Assembly (NCBI RefSeq): GCF_900638025.1
Contig: NZ_LR134481.1
Location: forward strand, 744,001-808,000
Direction: 5' to 3'
From: Haemophilus parainfluenzae
GTDB lineage: Bacteria > Pseudomonadota > Gammaproteobacteria > Enterobacterales > Pasteurellaceae
Length of the DNA: 64,000 nucleotides
The translations under genes and the position numbers were made by a program. Shown in pieces: positions 8,385 to 17,002 of this stretch (its first letter is position 1; every line of letters begins with the position of its first letter). The notes under the pieces were generated by a model, which did no database searches, had not been told where the DNA came from, and was given only the letters and a program-made list of their open reading frames with translations.

Positions 8385-9681
8385 TCCAAATAGCTTAAAA
8401 CGAGTCGCAATGGCAACAATGATTGGCACGGCGATTGAATATTTTGATAACTACATTTACGCAATGGCTGCCGTATTGATTTTCAATCATCAATTTTTCC
8501 ACGCTTCAGATCCTCTTTCAGGACAAATTGCTGCGCTTTCTACGCTAGCGCTGACTTTTATTGCTCGTCCTCTGGGGGCAATATTATTCGGACATTTTGG
8601 CGATCGCTTAGGAAGAAAAAATACCTTTGTTATGAGCCTGTTAGTAATGGGAATCTCAACCATAGTGATCGGCTTATTACCGACTTATGACAGTATTGGT
8701 ATTTGGGCTACGATCCTACTTTGCTTATGCCGTATCGGGCAAGGCATTGGTTTAGGTGGCGAATGGGGCGGCGCTGCATTAGTGGCAATCGAAAATGCAC
8801 CTGAAGGAAAACGTGGTTGGTATGGCACTTTTCCACAATTAGGCGCACCTCTAGGATTACTACTTGCCAATGGTGTCTTTTTACTTATTACCGCGCTTTT
8901 TGGGCAAGCAGCAATGACTGACTGGGCATGGCGAATTCCATTTCTTTCCTCTTTTGTATTAGTTGCAATTGGTTTGTATGTTCGATTAAAGCTTACGGAA
9001 GCACCAATATTTATTGCTGCACTTAACAAGCCTAAACCTAAAGCTTTACCGATGATGGAAGTGATCGTTACTCATTTCAAACCATTTTTCTTAGGCATGT
9101 TGATCTGCATTGCAGGCTATGTGCTCTTTTATATTATGATCGCTTTCAGCCAAATTTATGCAAAATCTACTCCAACCGTATCGGAAGCTGGTTATGCAAT
9201 GGGATTAGGTTTCTCACCACAAATTTTTACTGCTTTATTAATGTGTAGTTCGATTTCATTAGCCATTACAATTGCTATTTCAGGCAAATATATCGATATC
9301 ATTGGACGAAGAATTTGGTTAATTTGGACAACCTTTGGCGTGGCTATTTTCGGCTTAGCCTTGCCATATTTTCTCGATAATGGAACAACTACCAGTTTAT
9401 TTTGGTTCTTGATGATAGGAATGGGGTTAATTGGTATGGGATACGGCCCCCTTGCGAGTTTCTTACCTGAATTGTTTCCAACACATGCTCGTTATTCCGG
9501 TGCATCGTTGACCTACAATATTTCAGGCTTATTCGGTGCTAGTGTAGCAGCAATTATTGCATTACCATTGAATGCGAATTATGGCTTAAAAGGTGTTGGA
9601 ATTTACTTAACCTTAAATGCTATATTGAGTTTAATTGGGTTATGGTTTATTACGGAAACAAGAGATAAGCACCTGCGCTAG
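8368..9681 (+). CDS. thiU: MFS transporter at the end of the thi operon, probable thiazole (HET) importer ThiU
   Basis: Twelve-helix major facilitator protein (437 aa) of the metabolite:H+ symporter (MHS) subfamily. The N-terminal signature IGTAIEYFDNYIYAMAAVLIF is at residues 19-39, the first-half loop GHFGDRLGRKN at 75-85, GQGIGLGGEWGG in helix 4, and a second-half loop GKYIDIIGRR. It overlaps thiE by 17 bp and is the last gene of the riboswitch operon. Comparative work on Pasteurellaceae predicted such a gene (ThiU) next to thiMDE as the HET transporter. The transporter class is certain; the substrate is inferred from context. Confidence 0.75.
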   Translation: MQATNNPNSLKRVAMATMIGTAIEYFDNYIYAMAAVLIFNHQFFHASDPLSGQIAALSTLALTFIARPLGAILFGHFGDRLGRKNTFVMSLLVMGISTIVIGLLPTYDSIGIWATILLCLCRIGQGIGLGGEWGGAALVAIENAPEGKRGWYGTFPQLGAPLGLLLANGVFLLITALFGQAAMTDWAWRIPFLSSFVLVAIGLYVRLKLTEAPIFIAALNKPKPKALPMMEVIVTHFKPFFLGMLICIAGYVLFYIMIAFSQIYAKSTPTVSEAGYAMGLGFSPQIFTALLMCSSISLAITIAISGKYIDIIGRRIWLIWTTFGVAIFGLALPYFLDNGTTTSLFWFLMIGMGLIGMGYGPLASFLPELFPTHARYSGASLTYNISGLFGASVAAIIALPLNANYGLKGVGIYLTLNAILSLIGLWFITETRDKHLR

Positions 9682-9735
9682 ATGAATTTATCAAACTTAA
9701 AATTTCACTAATATTGAAAATATTTTGAGTAAAAG

Positions 9736-9772
9736 AATGCCTTTCACAAATTCAGTTCGGAAAGGCATTTAA
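9736..9772 (+). terminator. Terminator of the thi operon
   Basis: A 10-bp perfect stem AATGCCTTTC (9736-9745) with GAAAGGCATT (9760-9769), 55 bp after the last thi gene and between convergent thiU and mrcA. The T-run after it is short. A-rich sequence on the other side makes it plausible in both directions. Confidence 0.75.
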
Positions 9773-9804
9773 AATTAACTACACTTTTAGTATTTTAATC
9801 AGTA

Positions 9805-12423
9805 CTAGAATAATTCTTCTGGTTGCGTTGCAGGAATTGCATCTTTGATTTTTCCAGTGCCGCCATTTAAACGTTGTTGTAACTCTGGTGGAACATAATA
9901 TCCACGCTCTTTCATTTCTGCAATGTAAGTACGTTTAGGCTCGGTACCGACGATAAAGTATTCTTTACGGCCACCACCTTCAGAGAGTAAACCAGAGTTA
10001 CTATCAATGGTTTTTTCCATGATGTTTGGTGGAAGTGTGAGTTGACGTTCTGGTACATCAGAAAGTGCAGCTTTCATATAAGCAACCCAGGCAGGCATTG
10101 CGGTTTTCGCACCCGCTTCACCTTTACCTAATACGCGTTTGTTATCATCGAAACCGACATAAGTCGTGGTCACTAAGTTAGCACCAAAACCTGCATACCA
10201 AGCAACTTTCGCACTATTGGTGGTACCGGTTTTACCACCTATATCACTACGCTTAATACTTTGAGCAATACGCCAGCTGGTACCTTTCCAACTAAGTCCT
10301 TGTTCACCATAAATCGCCGTATTTAATGCGCTGCGAATTAAGAAGGCTAATTCACCACTGATCACACGAGGTGCGTATTCTTGTTTTGCTGCACCGTCTT
10401 TCGCATCCGCCATTAAATCAACAGAACCGTCATTTAATGCGGATGTTTGAAGCTCTGGCAAGTCAGGTACATTCTCAGGTTGCTGATCTCCCTCACCTTC
10501 ATCTGTATCGGTGTTGCTATTACCTTTAGCAGATTTTAGATTGTCAGGGTTAGCCACTTCTGCGATATCTTTAAAACCATCAATTTTATCTTTAGTTTCA
10601 CCATAAATCACCGGAATGTCGTTACAGGTAATACAAGCAATTTTCGGGTTCGCAATAAATAAATCTTTACCGGTATTATCTTGAATTTTTTCGATAAGAT
10701 AAGGATCAATTAAGAAACCACCGTTATCAAATACCGCATAAGCACGTGCCATTTCCAATGGAGTGAAGGATGCCGCACCTAATGCAAGCGCTTCACTGGC
10801 AAAATATTGGTCACGTTTGAATCCAAAACGTTGTAAGAAGTCAGCCGTAAAGCCAACACCTGCGGTTTGTAGTGTTCGGATTGCAATCATGTTTTTAGAT
10901 TGACCTAAACCTACACGTAAACGCATCGGACCGTCATAACGATCAGGTGAGTTTTTCGGTTGCCACAAAGGTTGTCCTGGTTTTTGGATAGAGATAGGAC
11001 TGTCTTGCAATACGCTTGAAAGTGTTAAACCTTTTTCTAACGCAGCGGCATAGATAAATGGTTTAATTGAAGAACCGACTTGCACTAAAGATTGGGTTGC
11101 ACGGTTAAATTTACTTTGTTCGTAACTAAAGCCACCCACCATGGCTTCAATTGCACCATTATCGGAGTTTAATGAAACTAATGCAGAGTTAGCGGCTGGG
11201 ATTTGACCTAAAATCCATTCACCGTTATCACGTTTACGAATCCAAATTTGTTCGCCCACTTTAACCGGTGATCTTCCCGCCCAACGCATTGCATTAGAAG
11301 AGAGCGTCATTGTTTCATTATTGGCTAAAAGTAATTCTGCCCCATTCTTACCTAATGCGGTCACTGCTGCTGGAATGAATGGTTCTGAATCAGGTAATTT
11401 TTTCAAGAAAGCGACAATACGTTCATTATCCCATGGGGCTTCACCTTTTTTCCAAAGTGGTGCACCGCCACGCCAGCCATGACGCATATCATAATCAATC
11501 AGGTTATTACGAACGGCTTTTTGTGCTTCTGCTTGATCTTTTGAGAGTACAGTCGTGAAGACTTTATAACCTTTGGTATAAGCATCTTCTTCACCAAAAC
11601 GTTTTACCATTTCTTGACGAACCATTTCAGTTACATAGTCTGCACGGAACTCAAATTTAGCACCGTGATAGCTTGCGACGATTGGCTCTTTAATCGCTGC
11701 ATCATATTCTGCTTTGGTGATTTTATTCTCATCAAGCATTCGACTTAAAACCACATTTCGACGTTCTTCCGCACGTTTTGGCGAATAGAGTGGATTCATG
11801 GTAGAAGGCGCTTTTGGCAAGCCAGCAATGATCGCCATTTCAGAAAGCGTTAATTCATCTAAGTTTTTACCAAAGTAGGTTTGTGCAGCAGCCGCAACGC
11901 CATAAGAACGATACCCTAAGAAAATTTTATTTAAATAGAGTTCTAAAATTTCTTGTTTGCTTAAGGCATTTTCAATTTCAATGGCCAATACCGCTTCGCG
12001 AGCTTTACGAATAATGGTTTTTTCTGGCGTTAAGAAGAAGTTACGCGCAAGCTGTTGCGTAATGGTACTTGCCCCTTGAGATGCACCACCATTGTTGACG
12101 GCAACAAAAATCGCACGAGCAATACCGATAGGGTCTAAACCGTGATGTTCATAAAAACGGCTATCTTCTGTCGCTAAGAAGGCATCCTGTAAGCGTTGAG
12201 GTACATTTTCCAATTTTACTGGAATTCGGCGTTGTTCACCGACTTCACCGATTAATTTGCCATCAGCCGTATAGATTTGCATTGGTTGTTGCAATTCAAC
12301 GGTTTTTAGGCTCTCAACCGATGGTAAGGAGGATTTTAAGTGAAAATACAGTACACCACCGGCGACTAACCCCAGTATACATATCGTAAATAGGGTACTT
12401 AATATTAATTTTGCGATCCGCAT
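9805..12423 (-). CDS. mrcA: Penicillin-binding protein 1A (bifunctional transglycosylase/transpeptidase)
   Basis: Class A PBP that polymerises and cross-links peptidoglycan. It is 872 aa. A membrane anchor (5-29) is followed by the GT51 transglycosylase domain with catalytic Glu in ATEDSRFYEHHG (84-95), GASTITQQLARNFFL (117-131) and ELYLNKIFLG (161-170). Next come an OB-like insert (about 310-410) and the transpeptidase domain with SSIK (451-454), SKN (509-511) and KTGTT (731-735). An acidic, low-complexity stretch (about 628-680) is inserted before the KTG motif. The gene is divergent from comA, the arrangement known in Haemophilus, and the comA CRP-S site overlaps its start codon. AAGAGAA serves as ribosome-binding site. 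Confidence 0.97.
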   Translation of the reverse strand: MRIAKLILSTLFTICILGLVAGGVLYFHLKSSLPSVESLKTVELQQPMQIYTADGKLIGEVGEQRRIPVKLENVPQRLQDAFLATEDSRFYEHHGLDPIGIARAIFVAVNNGGASQGASTITQQLARNFFLTPEKTIIRKAREAVLAIEIENALSKQEILELYLNKIFLGYRSYGVAAAAQTYFGKNLDELTLSEMAIIAGLPKAPSTMNPLYSPKRAEERRNVVLSRMLDENKITKAEYDAAIKEPIVASYHGAKFEFRADYVTEMVRQEMVKRFGEEDAYTKGYKVFTTVLSKDQAEAQKAVRNNLIDYDMRHGWRGGAPLWKKGEAPWDNERIVAFLKKLPDSEPFIPAAVTALGKNGAELLLANNETMTLSSNAMRWAGRSPVKVGEQIWIRKRDNGEWILGQIPAANSALVSLNSDNGAIEAMVGGFSYEQSKFNRATQSLVQVGSSIKPFIYAAALEKGLTLSSVLQDSPISIQKPGQPLWQPKNSPDRYDGPMRLRVGLGQSKNMIAIRTLQTAGVGFTADFLQRFGFKRDQYFASEALALGAASFTPLEMARAYAVFDNGGFLIDPYLIEKIQDNTGKDLFIANPKIACITCNDIPVIYGETKDKIDGFKDIAEVANPDNLKSAKGNSNTDTDEGEGDQQPENVPDLPELQTSALNDGSVDLMADAKDGAAKQEYAPRVISGELAFLIRSALNTAIYGEQGLSWKGTSWRIAQSIKRSDIGGKTGTTNSAKVAWYAGFGANLVTTTYVGFDDNKRVLGKGEAGAKTAMPAWVAYMKAALSDVPERQLTLPPNIMEKTIDSNSGLLSEGGGRKEYFIVGTEPKRTYIAEMKERGYYVPPELQQRLNGGTGKIKDAIPATQPEELF

Positions 12424-12430
12424 CGTAAAA
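12409..12430 (+). promoter_or_regulatory. CRP-S (Sxy-dependent competence) operator for comA
   Basis: A 22-bp near-palindrome TTTTGCGATCC-GCATCGTAAAA matches the Haemophilus CRP-S/CRE pattern, with the diagnostic TGCGA / TCG(T/C)A cores in place of canonical TGTGA/TCACA. Its centre (12419.5) lies 53.5 bp from the end of a -10-like TATGAT (12468-12473). CRP would therefore bind near -61 (class I). The site overlaps the mrcA start codon (12421-12423). Confidence 0.88.
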
Positions 12431-12467
12431 TTCTCTTTGGTTTAATGAATATTCTTGAAATGACACT

Positions 12468-12473
12468 TATGAT
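12468..12473 (+). promoter_or_regulatory. Probable comA -10 box
   Basis: TATGAT placed 50 bp before the comA ATG. There is no good -35 element in front, as expected for a CRP/Sxy-dependent promoter. The spacing to the CRP-S site equals that at comM. Inferred, not measured. Confidence 0.55.
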
Positions 12474-12522
12474 TTTGCTTGCCAAGTATAAAAGATTTAT
12501 TCGTTGAAGAATAGGAAAGAAT

Positions 12523-13359
12523 ATGAAGATTCCCAACAGAAAGCATCTAAAACAAGCAATTGGCTTAATAAAACAACAAGATATATTTTCATTTGTTTGG
12601 CTAGATGAGTTACATCGTGTTCAATCTGTTTGTTTAACTGGGCAACAAGGCGATATTTTTTCTCAGTTATTACCTCATTTACCCCAAAAAAGCAGCCAAT
12701 ATTGTTTTATTGGTGCTATTTCACCTCATTTGACTTGGTCTAAAACGCTTATTCTACCGCAGATACTCAATACCCAAGAATGTGAACAACAATGTCGTTT
12801 TATTTTGCAAAAAGAGTTACCGATTCCTTTGGATGAATTATGGTTTGATTATCTGACCACGCCATTAAAACAAGGTTTTCGTTTGGATATAACGGCTATT
12901 CGGATACAAAGTGCAAAGGCTGAATTAGCAAAATATCTACCGTTAAAATTGACCGCACTTGATTTACTGAATCACAGTATTTTACGTGCATTTTATGCCA
13001 TTTTAGGCCAAGAGCCGACTAACACCTTATTTTTATATCAAGATCAGCAAGGTTGCCTTGCTGTTTGTGAACGATTGCAACAAAGGCAGGTTTTGCAATC
13101 TCAAAGTAATTTATATGAACTTTATCAACAATTCGTCCAACGATTCCCTGAAACGATAGAACAAGTTTATGTATACCAAACACCCGATATGTTGAATTCA
13201 CACGCAATCCAATTACTGCCTACGAATTGGCAACGCATCGAAACAGATTTACCTTTTATCGCTTTAGGTAATGCACTGTGGCAAACCGATTTGAAACTCG
13301 TGGATTTATCCTCAAAAAACAATCACACTTTTGCCTCCAGACAATTCGGAGAGTGGTGA
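12523..13359 (+). CDS. comA: Competence protein ComA (PilM-like pilus assembly ATPase-fold protein)
   Basis: First gene of the competence operon. ComA corresponds to PilM, the cytoplasmic actin-like protein of type IV pilus machines that binds the PilN N-terminus. It is 278 aa with no signal peptide or membrane helix. Sequence conservation in this family is low, so the call rests on position (divergent from mrcA, first of six com genes, CRP-S site upstream), length and gene order. AGGAAAG precedes the ATG. Its TGA overlaps the comB ATG (ATGA-type overlap at 13357-13361). A reverse uptake signal lies at 12952-12960. Confidence 0.88.
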   Translation: MKIPNRKHLKQAIGLIKQQDIFSFVWLDELHRVQSVCLTGQQGDIFSQLLPHLPQKSSQYCFIGAISPHLTWSKTLILPQILNTQECEQQCRFILQKELPIPLDELWFDYLTTPLKQGFRLDITAIRIQSAKAELAKYLPLKLTALDLLNHSILRAFYAILGQEPTNTLFLYQDQQGCLAVCERLQQRQVLQSQSNLYELYQQFVQRFPETIEQVYVYQTPDMLNSHAIQLLPTNWQRIETDLPFIALGNALWQTDLKLVDLSSKNNHTFASRQFGEW

Positions 13360-13871
13360 TGTTTAGCCTTAATTTATTGCCTTGGCGCTTAGAACAACAT
13401 CAAAAGGCTTTTCGTCTTTTTATGTGGCAAAGTTTAATTTGGCTCGTTTGCTCAGTATTGATTCTTTTGGGATTGAGCCAACTTAACACACAACAATTGC
13501 AAGTTCTAAATCAGATAAAAGAAAATCTGATACAGATAACGAATCAAGTTCATCAAAAACGCATTCAAGTTCAACAACTACAACGAGACTTGAAAGAAAT
13601 GAATGAACTGACTGAAATGGATACAGAATATGTGTATCGCATGCTTAATTTATTAAGTGAGCTACCATTACAACAAGGCGAGTTAGATGAATTTACGCTC
13701 AATGCTAAGCAAGTTGTGCTTTCAGGGATGACAGAAAGCCAAAAAGAATTTGAAGCGATACATCAATTTCTTAAACAGCATTTTACAACGGTTAATTTGA
13801 CCAAGCTTGAACCAGTGCAAAGTCAGTTATTCTTTCAATTTGATATCCAGTTATCGGAGTCTGTGCAATGA
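13359..13871 (+). CDS. comB: Competence protein ComB (PilN-like)
   Basis: Inner-membrane pilus-assembly protein equivalent to PilN: a short cytoplasmic N-terminus with the PilM-binding pattern FSLNLLPWR (residues 2-10), one transmembrane helix (about 27-45), then a periplasmic coiled-coil/ferredoxin-like part. It is 170 aa. I use ATG 13359 because it overlaps the comA stop, has CGGAGAG in front of it and begins with the conserved NLLPWR motif. The open frame also reaches an ATG at 13278, which would add 27 residues coded inside comA. Needed for DNA uptake in Haemophilus. Confidence 0.88.
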   Translation: MFSLNLLPWRLEQHQKAFRLFMWQSLIWLVCSVLILLGLSQLNTQQLQVLNQIKENLIQITNQVHQKRIQVQQLQRDLKEMNELTEMDTEYVYRMLNLLSELPLQQGELDEFTLNAKQVVLSGMTESQKEFEAIHQFLKQHFTTVNLTKLEPVQSQLFFQFDIQLSESVQ

Positions 13872-14410
13872 GAGGTCTTATCAATGAGATTGTTCAAAAA
13901 AGTGCACAAAGTTGGTTTGGGAGATGGCTTCGATTACCTCAAATGGTTCATGCTACCTTTTGGTTGAGTTCATTAAGTGCGGTCATCTTTTTACCTGTTT
14001 TTCGTTATGTTGAAAATAACCATGAACGACATCGACTTGATACAGAATTGAGTTTTCAGCAACAAGAGTGGGATAAACAGGAAAAAATTTTTCAGGCTTT
14101 AAAGCAAAAATTAGGAACTCAACAACTTTCTCCTGAACTCGCTAATTCAGTTTTACCGATCAATCAGCATGTTCAGACGTTATTAAATGGGCGACTTCGA
14201 GCGTTGGATTTACGTTGGGATTTTTCTCAACAAACTTTGTTGCATTTGTCGTTACAAGGCTATTTTGTCGATTTACAGCAATTTTTGACCGCACTTTTAA
14301 GGGATATTCCTATACTTTCTGTCACTCAATTAAGCATTGAGAAATTAGATGAAGAAGAAAATGCGTCTATTACAGGCGAGTTAATTTTCCAACTAAATAA
14401 GGACAAGTAA
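13868..14410 (+). CDS. comC: Competence protein ComC (PilO-like)
   Basis: PilO-like partner of ComB: a cytoplasmic N-terminus, one membrane helix (about 29-48, FWLSSLSAVIFLPVF), a coiled-coil region (50-85) and a periplasmic ferredoxin-like domain. It is 180 aa. It overlaps comB by 4 bp and touches comD by one base (TAATG). Two exact uptake signals (13975-13983 and 14288-14296) fall inside the gene. The assignment comes mainly from operon position and topology. Confidence 0.85.
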   Translation: MRGLINEIVQKSAQSWFGRWLRLPQMVHATFWLSSLSAVIFLPVFRYVENNHERHRLDTELSFQQQEWDKQEKIFQALKQKLGTQQLSPELANSVLPINQHVQTLLNGRLRALDLRWDFSQQTLLHLSLQGYFVDLQQFLTALLRDIPILSVTQLSIEKLDEEENASITGELIFQLNKDK

Positions 14411-14793
14411 TGAAAAAGCTCTTCTTAATCTTGATTGCAATTTTTTCTGTATCAGCATTTTCACGAGATCCTTTTGTTCGGAAACAAAGAGAACAAACCG
14501 AATATCCAAAAGAGGGGCTCACCCTACCGCTAGTGTCGGCTTGCGTGTATTCGGAGCTGAGACTGGCGGAGGAACGCCCATTGGCTCAGTTACACATTGT
14601 GGGTGTCGTGCAATACGGGAAACAGGCAGAAGTGTTCTTTAATGATGATGGGGATATTCTTTCCGCTCAAGTAGGACAGAGAATTGGAAAGGAAGCCTAT
14701 TTAATCGAAAAAGTGAGTAAAAATAGCGTGACGCTTCAAAGTTATAAAGCCGGGCAATGTGAACAAACGACCTCAATCATAATGAGATTTTAA
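14410..14793 (+). CDS. comD: Competence protein ComD (PilP-like)
   Basis: Small exported protein (127 aa) equivalent to PilP, which links the inner-membrane PilN/PilO complex to the secretin. N-terminal signal peptide MKKLFLILIAIFSVSAFS with cleavage near AFS-RD. It is followed by the DPF motif (21-23) typical of PilP, a linker, and a small beta domain containing QLHIVGVVQYGKQAEVFF. AAGGACAAG precedes the ATG, which shares a base with the comC stop. It ends one base before the original comE start codon. Confidence 0.85.
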   Translation: MKKLFLILIAIFSVSAFSRDPFVRKQREQTEYPKEGLTLPLVSACVYSELRLAEERPLAQLHIVGVVQYGKQAEVFFNDDGDILSAQVGQRIGKEAYLIEKVSKNSVTLQSYKAGQCEQTTSIIMRF

Positions 14794-14794
14794 A

Positions 14795-16180
14795 ATGATA
14801 AAGCAGAAAATAAAAACAAAGTGCGGTCAGTTTTTAATGTGTTTTTTGATCCTATGGACAACTTACTCATCGGCAGAAAGTCGCATCTTTTCACTTCGCT
14901 TAAAACAAGCTCCCATGGTGGCTACACTTTAGCAAATTGCTCTTGAGCAAAATACCAATTTAATGATTGATGATGAATTAGAAGGAACGCTTTCATTGCA
15001 ATTAGATAACGTAGATTTTGATCGTTTATTGCGTGCTGTCGCAAAAATCAAAGGACTCTCTTTTTATCAAGAAAATGATATTTATTATTTAGGCAAGGCT
15101 TCTCAACATGAACAATATACTGAAAAAATGGATGAACCAGTAGCAATCGTCGGCGAAAGTTTGCCTAGTGAAATGCCACTTGTGAGTACAACGGTTAAAT
15201 TGCATTTTGCCAAAGCTTCTGATGTGATGAAATCGTTAACAACAGGGAGTGGTTCTTTGCTTTCACCTAGCGGCACAATTACATTTGATGATCGAAGCAA
15301 TGTGTTACTGATTCAGGATGATGCACGTTCTATCAAAAATATCAAAAAATTAATTGCAGAGCTGGATAAACCCATTGAACAAATTGTCATCGAAGCACGT
15401 ATTGTGACGATTACTGATGAAAGCCTGAAAGAGTTAGGTGTACGTTGGGGCATTTTTAATCCGACTGAGGCTGCCCATCGAGTGAGTGGCAGTCTAGATG
15501 CGAATGGTTTTAGTAATATCAGTAATAATTTAAATGTGAATTTTGCGACAACAGTCACGCCAGCTGGCTCATTAGCACTTCAAGTCGCTAAAATTAATGG
15601 CCGATTATTAGACTTAGAATTGACTGCACTTGAACGTGAAAATAACGTAGAAATTATTGCGAGCCCTCGCTTACTCACGACCAATAAGAAAAGTGCAAGT
15701 ATCAAACAAGGGACGGAAATTCCTTATGTAGTGACGAACGGGAAAAATGACACCCAATCAGTGGAGTTTCGAGAAGCTGTGTTGGGATTGGAAGTCACAC
15801 CGCATATTTCAAAGGATAATAATATCTTATTGGATTTATTAGTCAGTCAAAATTCCCCGGGAAACCGTGTGGCTTATGGGCAAGGTAACGAAGTCGTGTC
15901 TATTGATAAACAAGAAATTAATACACAAGTTTTTGCTAAAGATGGGGAAACGATTGTATTAGGTGGTGTATTCCACGATACGATCACAAAAGGAATTGAT
16001 AAAGTGCCGCTATTGGGTGATATTCCAGGTATTAAGCGCTTATTTAGTAAGGAAAGTGAACGTCATCAAAAGCGAGAGCTTGTAATTTTTGTGACTCCTC
16101 ATATTTTAAAACAAGGTGAAAGAATGGAAATGGCTAAGAAAGAAAAGCATTTTAAGCAAATTGAAAAAGCGAAAAAATAA
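14795..16180 (+). pseudogene. comE: Competence secretin ComE, interrupted by an amber codon at codon 46
   Basis: ComE is the outer-membrane secretin (PilQ-like) through which the competence pilus and DNA pass. The full frame runs from ATG 14795 (461 codons): signal peptide about 1-27 (cleavage near SSA-ES), then RIFSLRLKQAPMVATL, then TAG at 14930-14932, after which the same frame continues with QIALEQNTNLMIDDELEG and a complete secretin domain (for example LLTTNKKSASIKQGTEIPYV and VLGGVFHDTI). The next in-frame ATG (14963) would give a 405-aa protein without a signal peptide. The TAG replaces what is normally Gln or Glu, a single-base change. No other disruption is visible. This is either a true nonsense mutation or a sequence error. 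Confidence 0.85.
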
Positions 16181-16188
16181 AGTGCGGT
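16180..16188 (+). repeat. Uptake signal sequence between comE and comF
   Basis: Exact AAGTGCGGT beginning at the last base of the comE stop codon and ending 11 bp before the comF ATG. It is a single copy with no inverted partner, so it is not a terminator. Confidence 0.9.
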
Positions 16189-16199
16189 CAATTTCTCTG

Positions 16200-16889
16200 A
16201 TGTTTTCTCATTTTTTTCAATTTAGCTGTGTGTATTGCAAGGGATCTATTCATCTTGGTCGAAATGGATTGTGCAGTCGATGTCAGAAGCAAATTAAAAC
16301 TTTCCCTTATTGTGGGCGATGTGGTTCACCCTTGCAGCATTATGCAATGGGCTGTGGACATTGTTTGAGAAATGAACCCGCTTGGGATCGTATTGTGATT
16401 ATTGGGCATTACCTCGAACCGCTTTCTTCACTTATTCATCGTTTTAAATTTCAAAAACAGTTTTGGTTAGATCGCTGTTTATCGCGTTTGCTTTATCTTG
16501 CGGTGAGAGAGGCAAGACGAACGCATGAGCTCTTTCTGCCACAGGCGATTATCCCTGTACCGCTATATCATTTTCGACAGTGGCAACGTGGCTATAACCA
16601 GGCTGATTTATTAGCGAACTGGTTGAGTCGTTGGTGTGATGTGCCTAACTGTCATCATGTGGTGAAACGAATTAAACACACCCACACTCAGCGAGGTTTA
16701 AGTGCGAAAGATCGACGATATAATCTACAAAATGCTTTTACAGTGAATACCAAAAAGTCTTTTCCTTATGAACGTGTTGCGTTGGTGGATGATGTGATTA
16801 CAACCGGCTCAACGTTGGCAGAGATAGCCAAACAGCTTCGAAAATTAGGCGTAAAAGAAATTCAAGTGTGGGGCTTAGCGAGAGCCTAA
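16200..16889 (+). CDS. comF: Competence protein ComF (phosphoribosyltransferase-like, zinc-binding)
   Basis: Cytoplasmic protein required in Haemophilus for moving incoming DNA across the inner membrane. It is 229 aa. The N-terminus carries paired Cys-x2-Cys zinc knuckles (C10/C13, C25/C28, C38/C41, C52/C55). The rest is a type I phosphoribosyltransferase fold with the PRPP loop VALVDDVITTGST. I chose ATG 16200 because it starts just before the first zinc Cys and gives the family length. An in-frame ATG at 16116 lies inside comE and would add 28 lysine-rich residues. It is the last gene of the com operon. Confidence 0.92.
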   Translation: MFSHFFQFSCVYCKGSIHLGRNGLCSRCQKQIKTFPYCGRCGSPLQHYAMGCGHCLRNEPAWDRIVIIGHYLEPLSSLIHRFKFQKQFWLDRCLSRLLYLAVREARRTHELFLPQAIIPVPLYHFRQWQRGYNQADLLANWLSRWCDVPNCHHVVKRIKHTHTQRGLSAKDRRYNLQNAFTVNTKKSFPYERVALVDDVITTGSTLAEIAKQLRKLGVKEIQVWGLARA

Positions 16890-16967
16890 ATTTTTAAAGA
16901 TAGGATTTATCTATATTTATAAAAATAGGAATAAATATAGAAAAAATTACCATATAGGAGTATCATT

Positions 16968-16986
16968 CTTGATATATTGCATCAAG
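16968..16986 (+). repeat. Inverted repeat upstream of nfuA
   Basis: CTTGAT (16968-16973) and ATCAAG (16981-16986) separated by 7 bp, ending 16 bp before the nfuA ATG. It could be an operator or a 5'-UTR hairpin; I could not match it to a known regulator and it does not look like an IscR type 1 site. Confidence 0.35.
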
Positions 16987-17002
16987 TATTAGGATTTTAT
17001 TT

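Noticed and set aside
14963..16180. A 405-aa comE gene starting at ATG 14963
   Set aside because: It would lack the signal peptide and N-terminal domain start. The same frame continues upstream to a proper start and signal peptide, interrupted only by TAG.
16890..17002. IscR binding site upstream of nfuA
   Set aside because: The inverted repeat there (CTTGAT/ATCAAG) does not fit the IscR type 1 or type 2 consensus I know.
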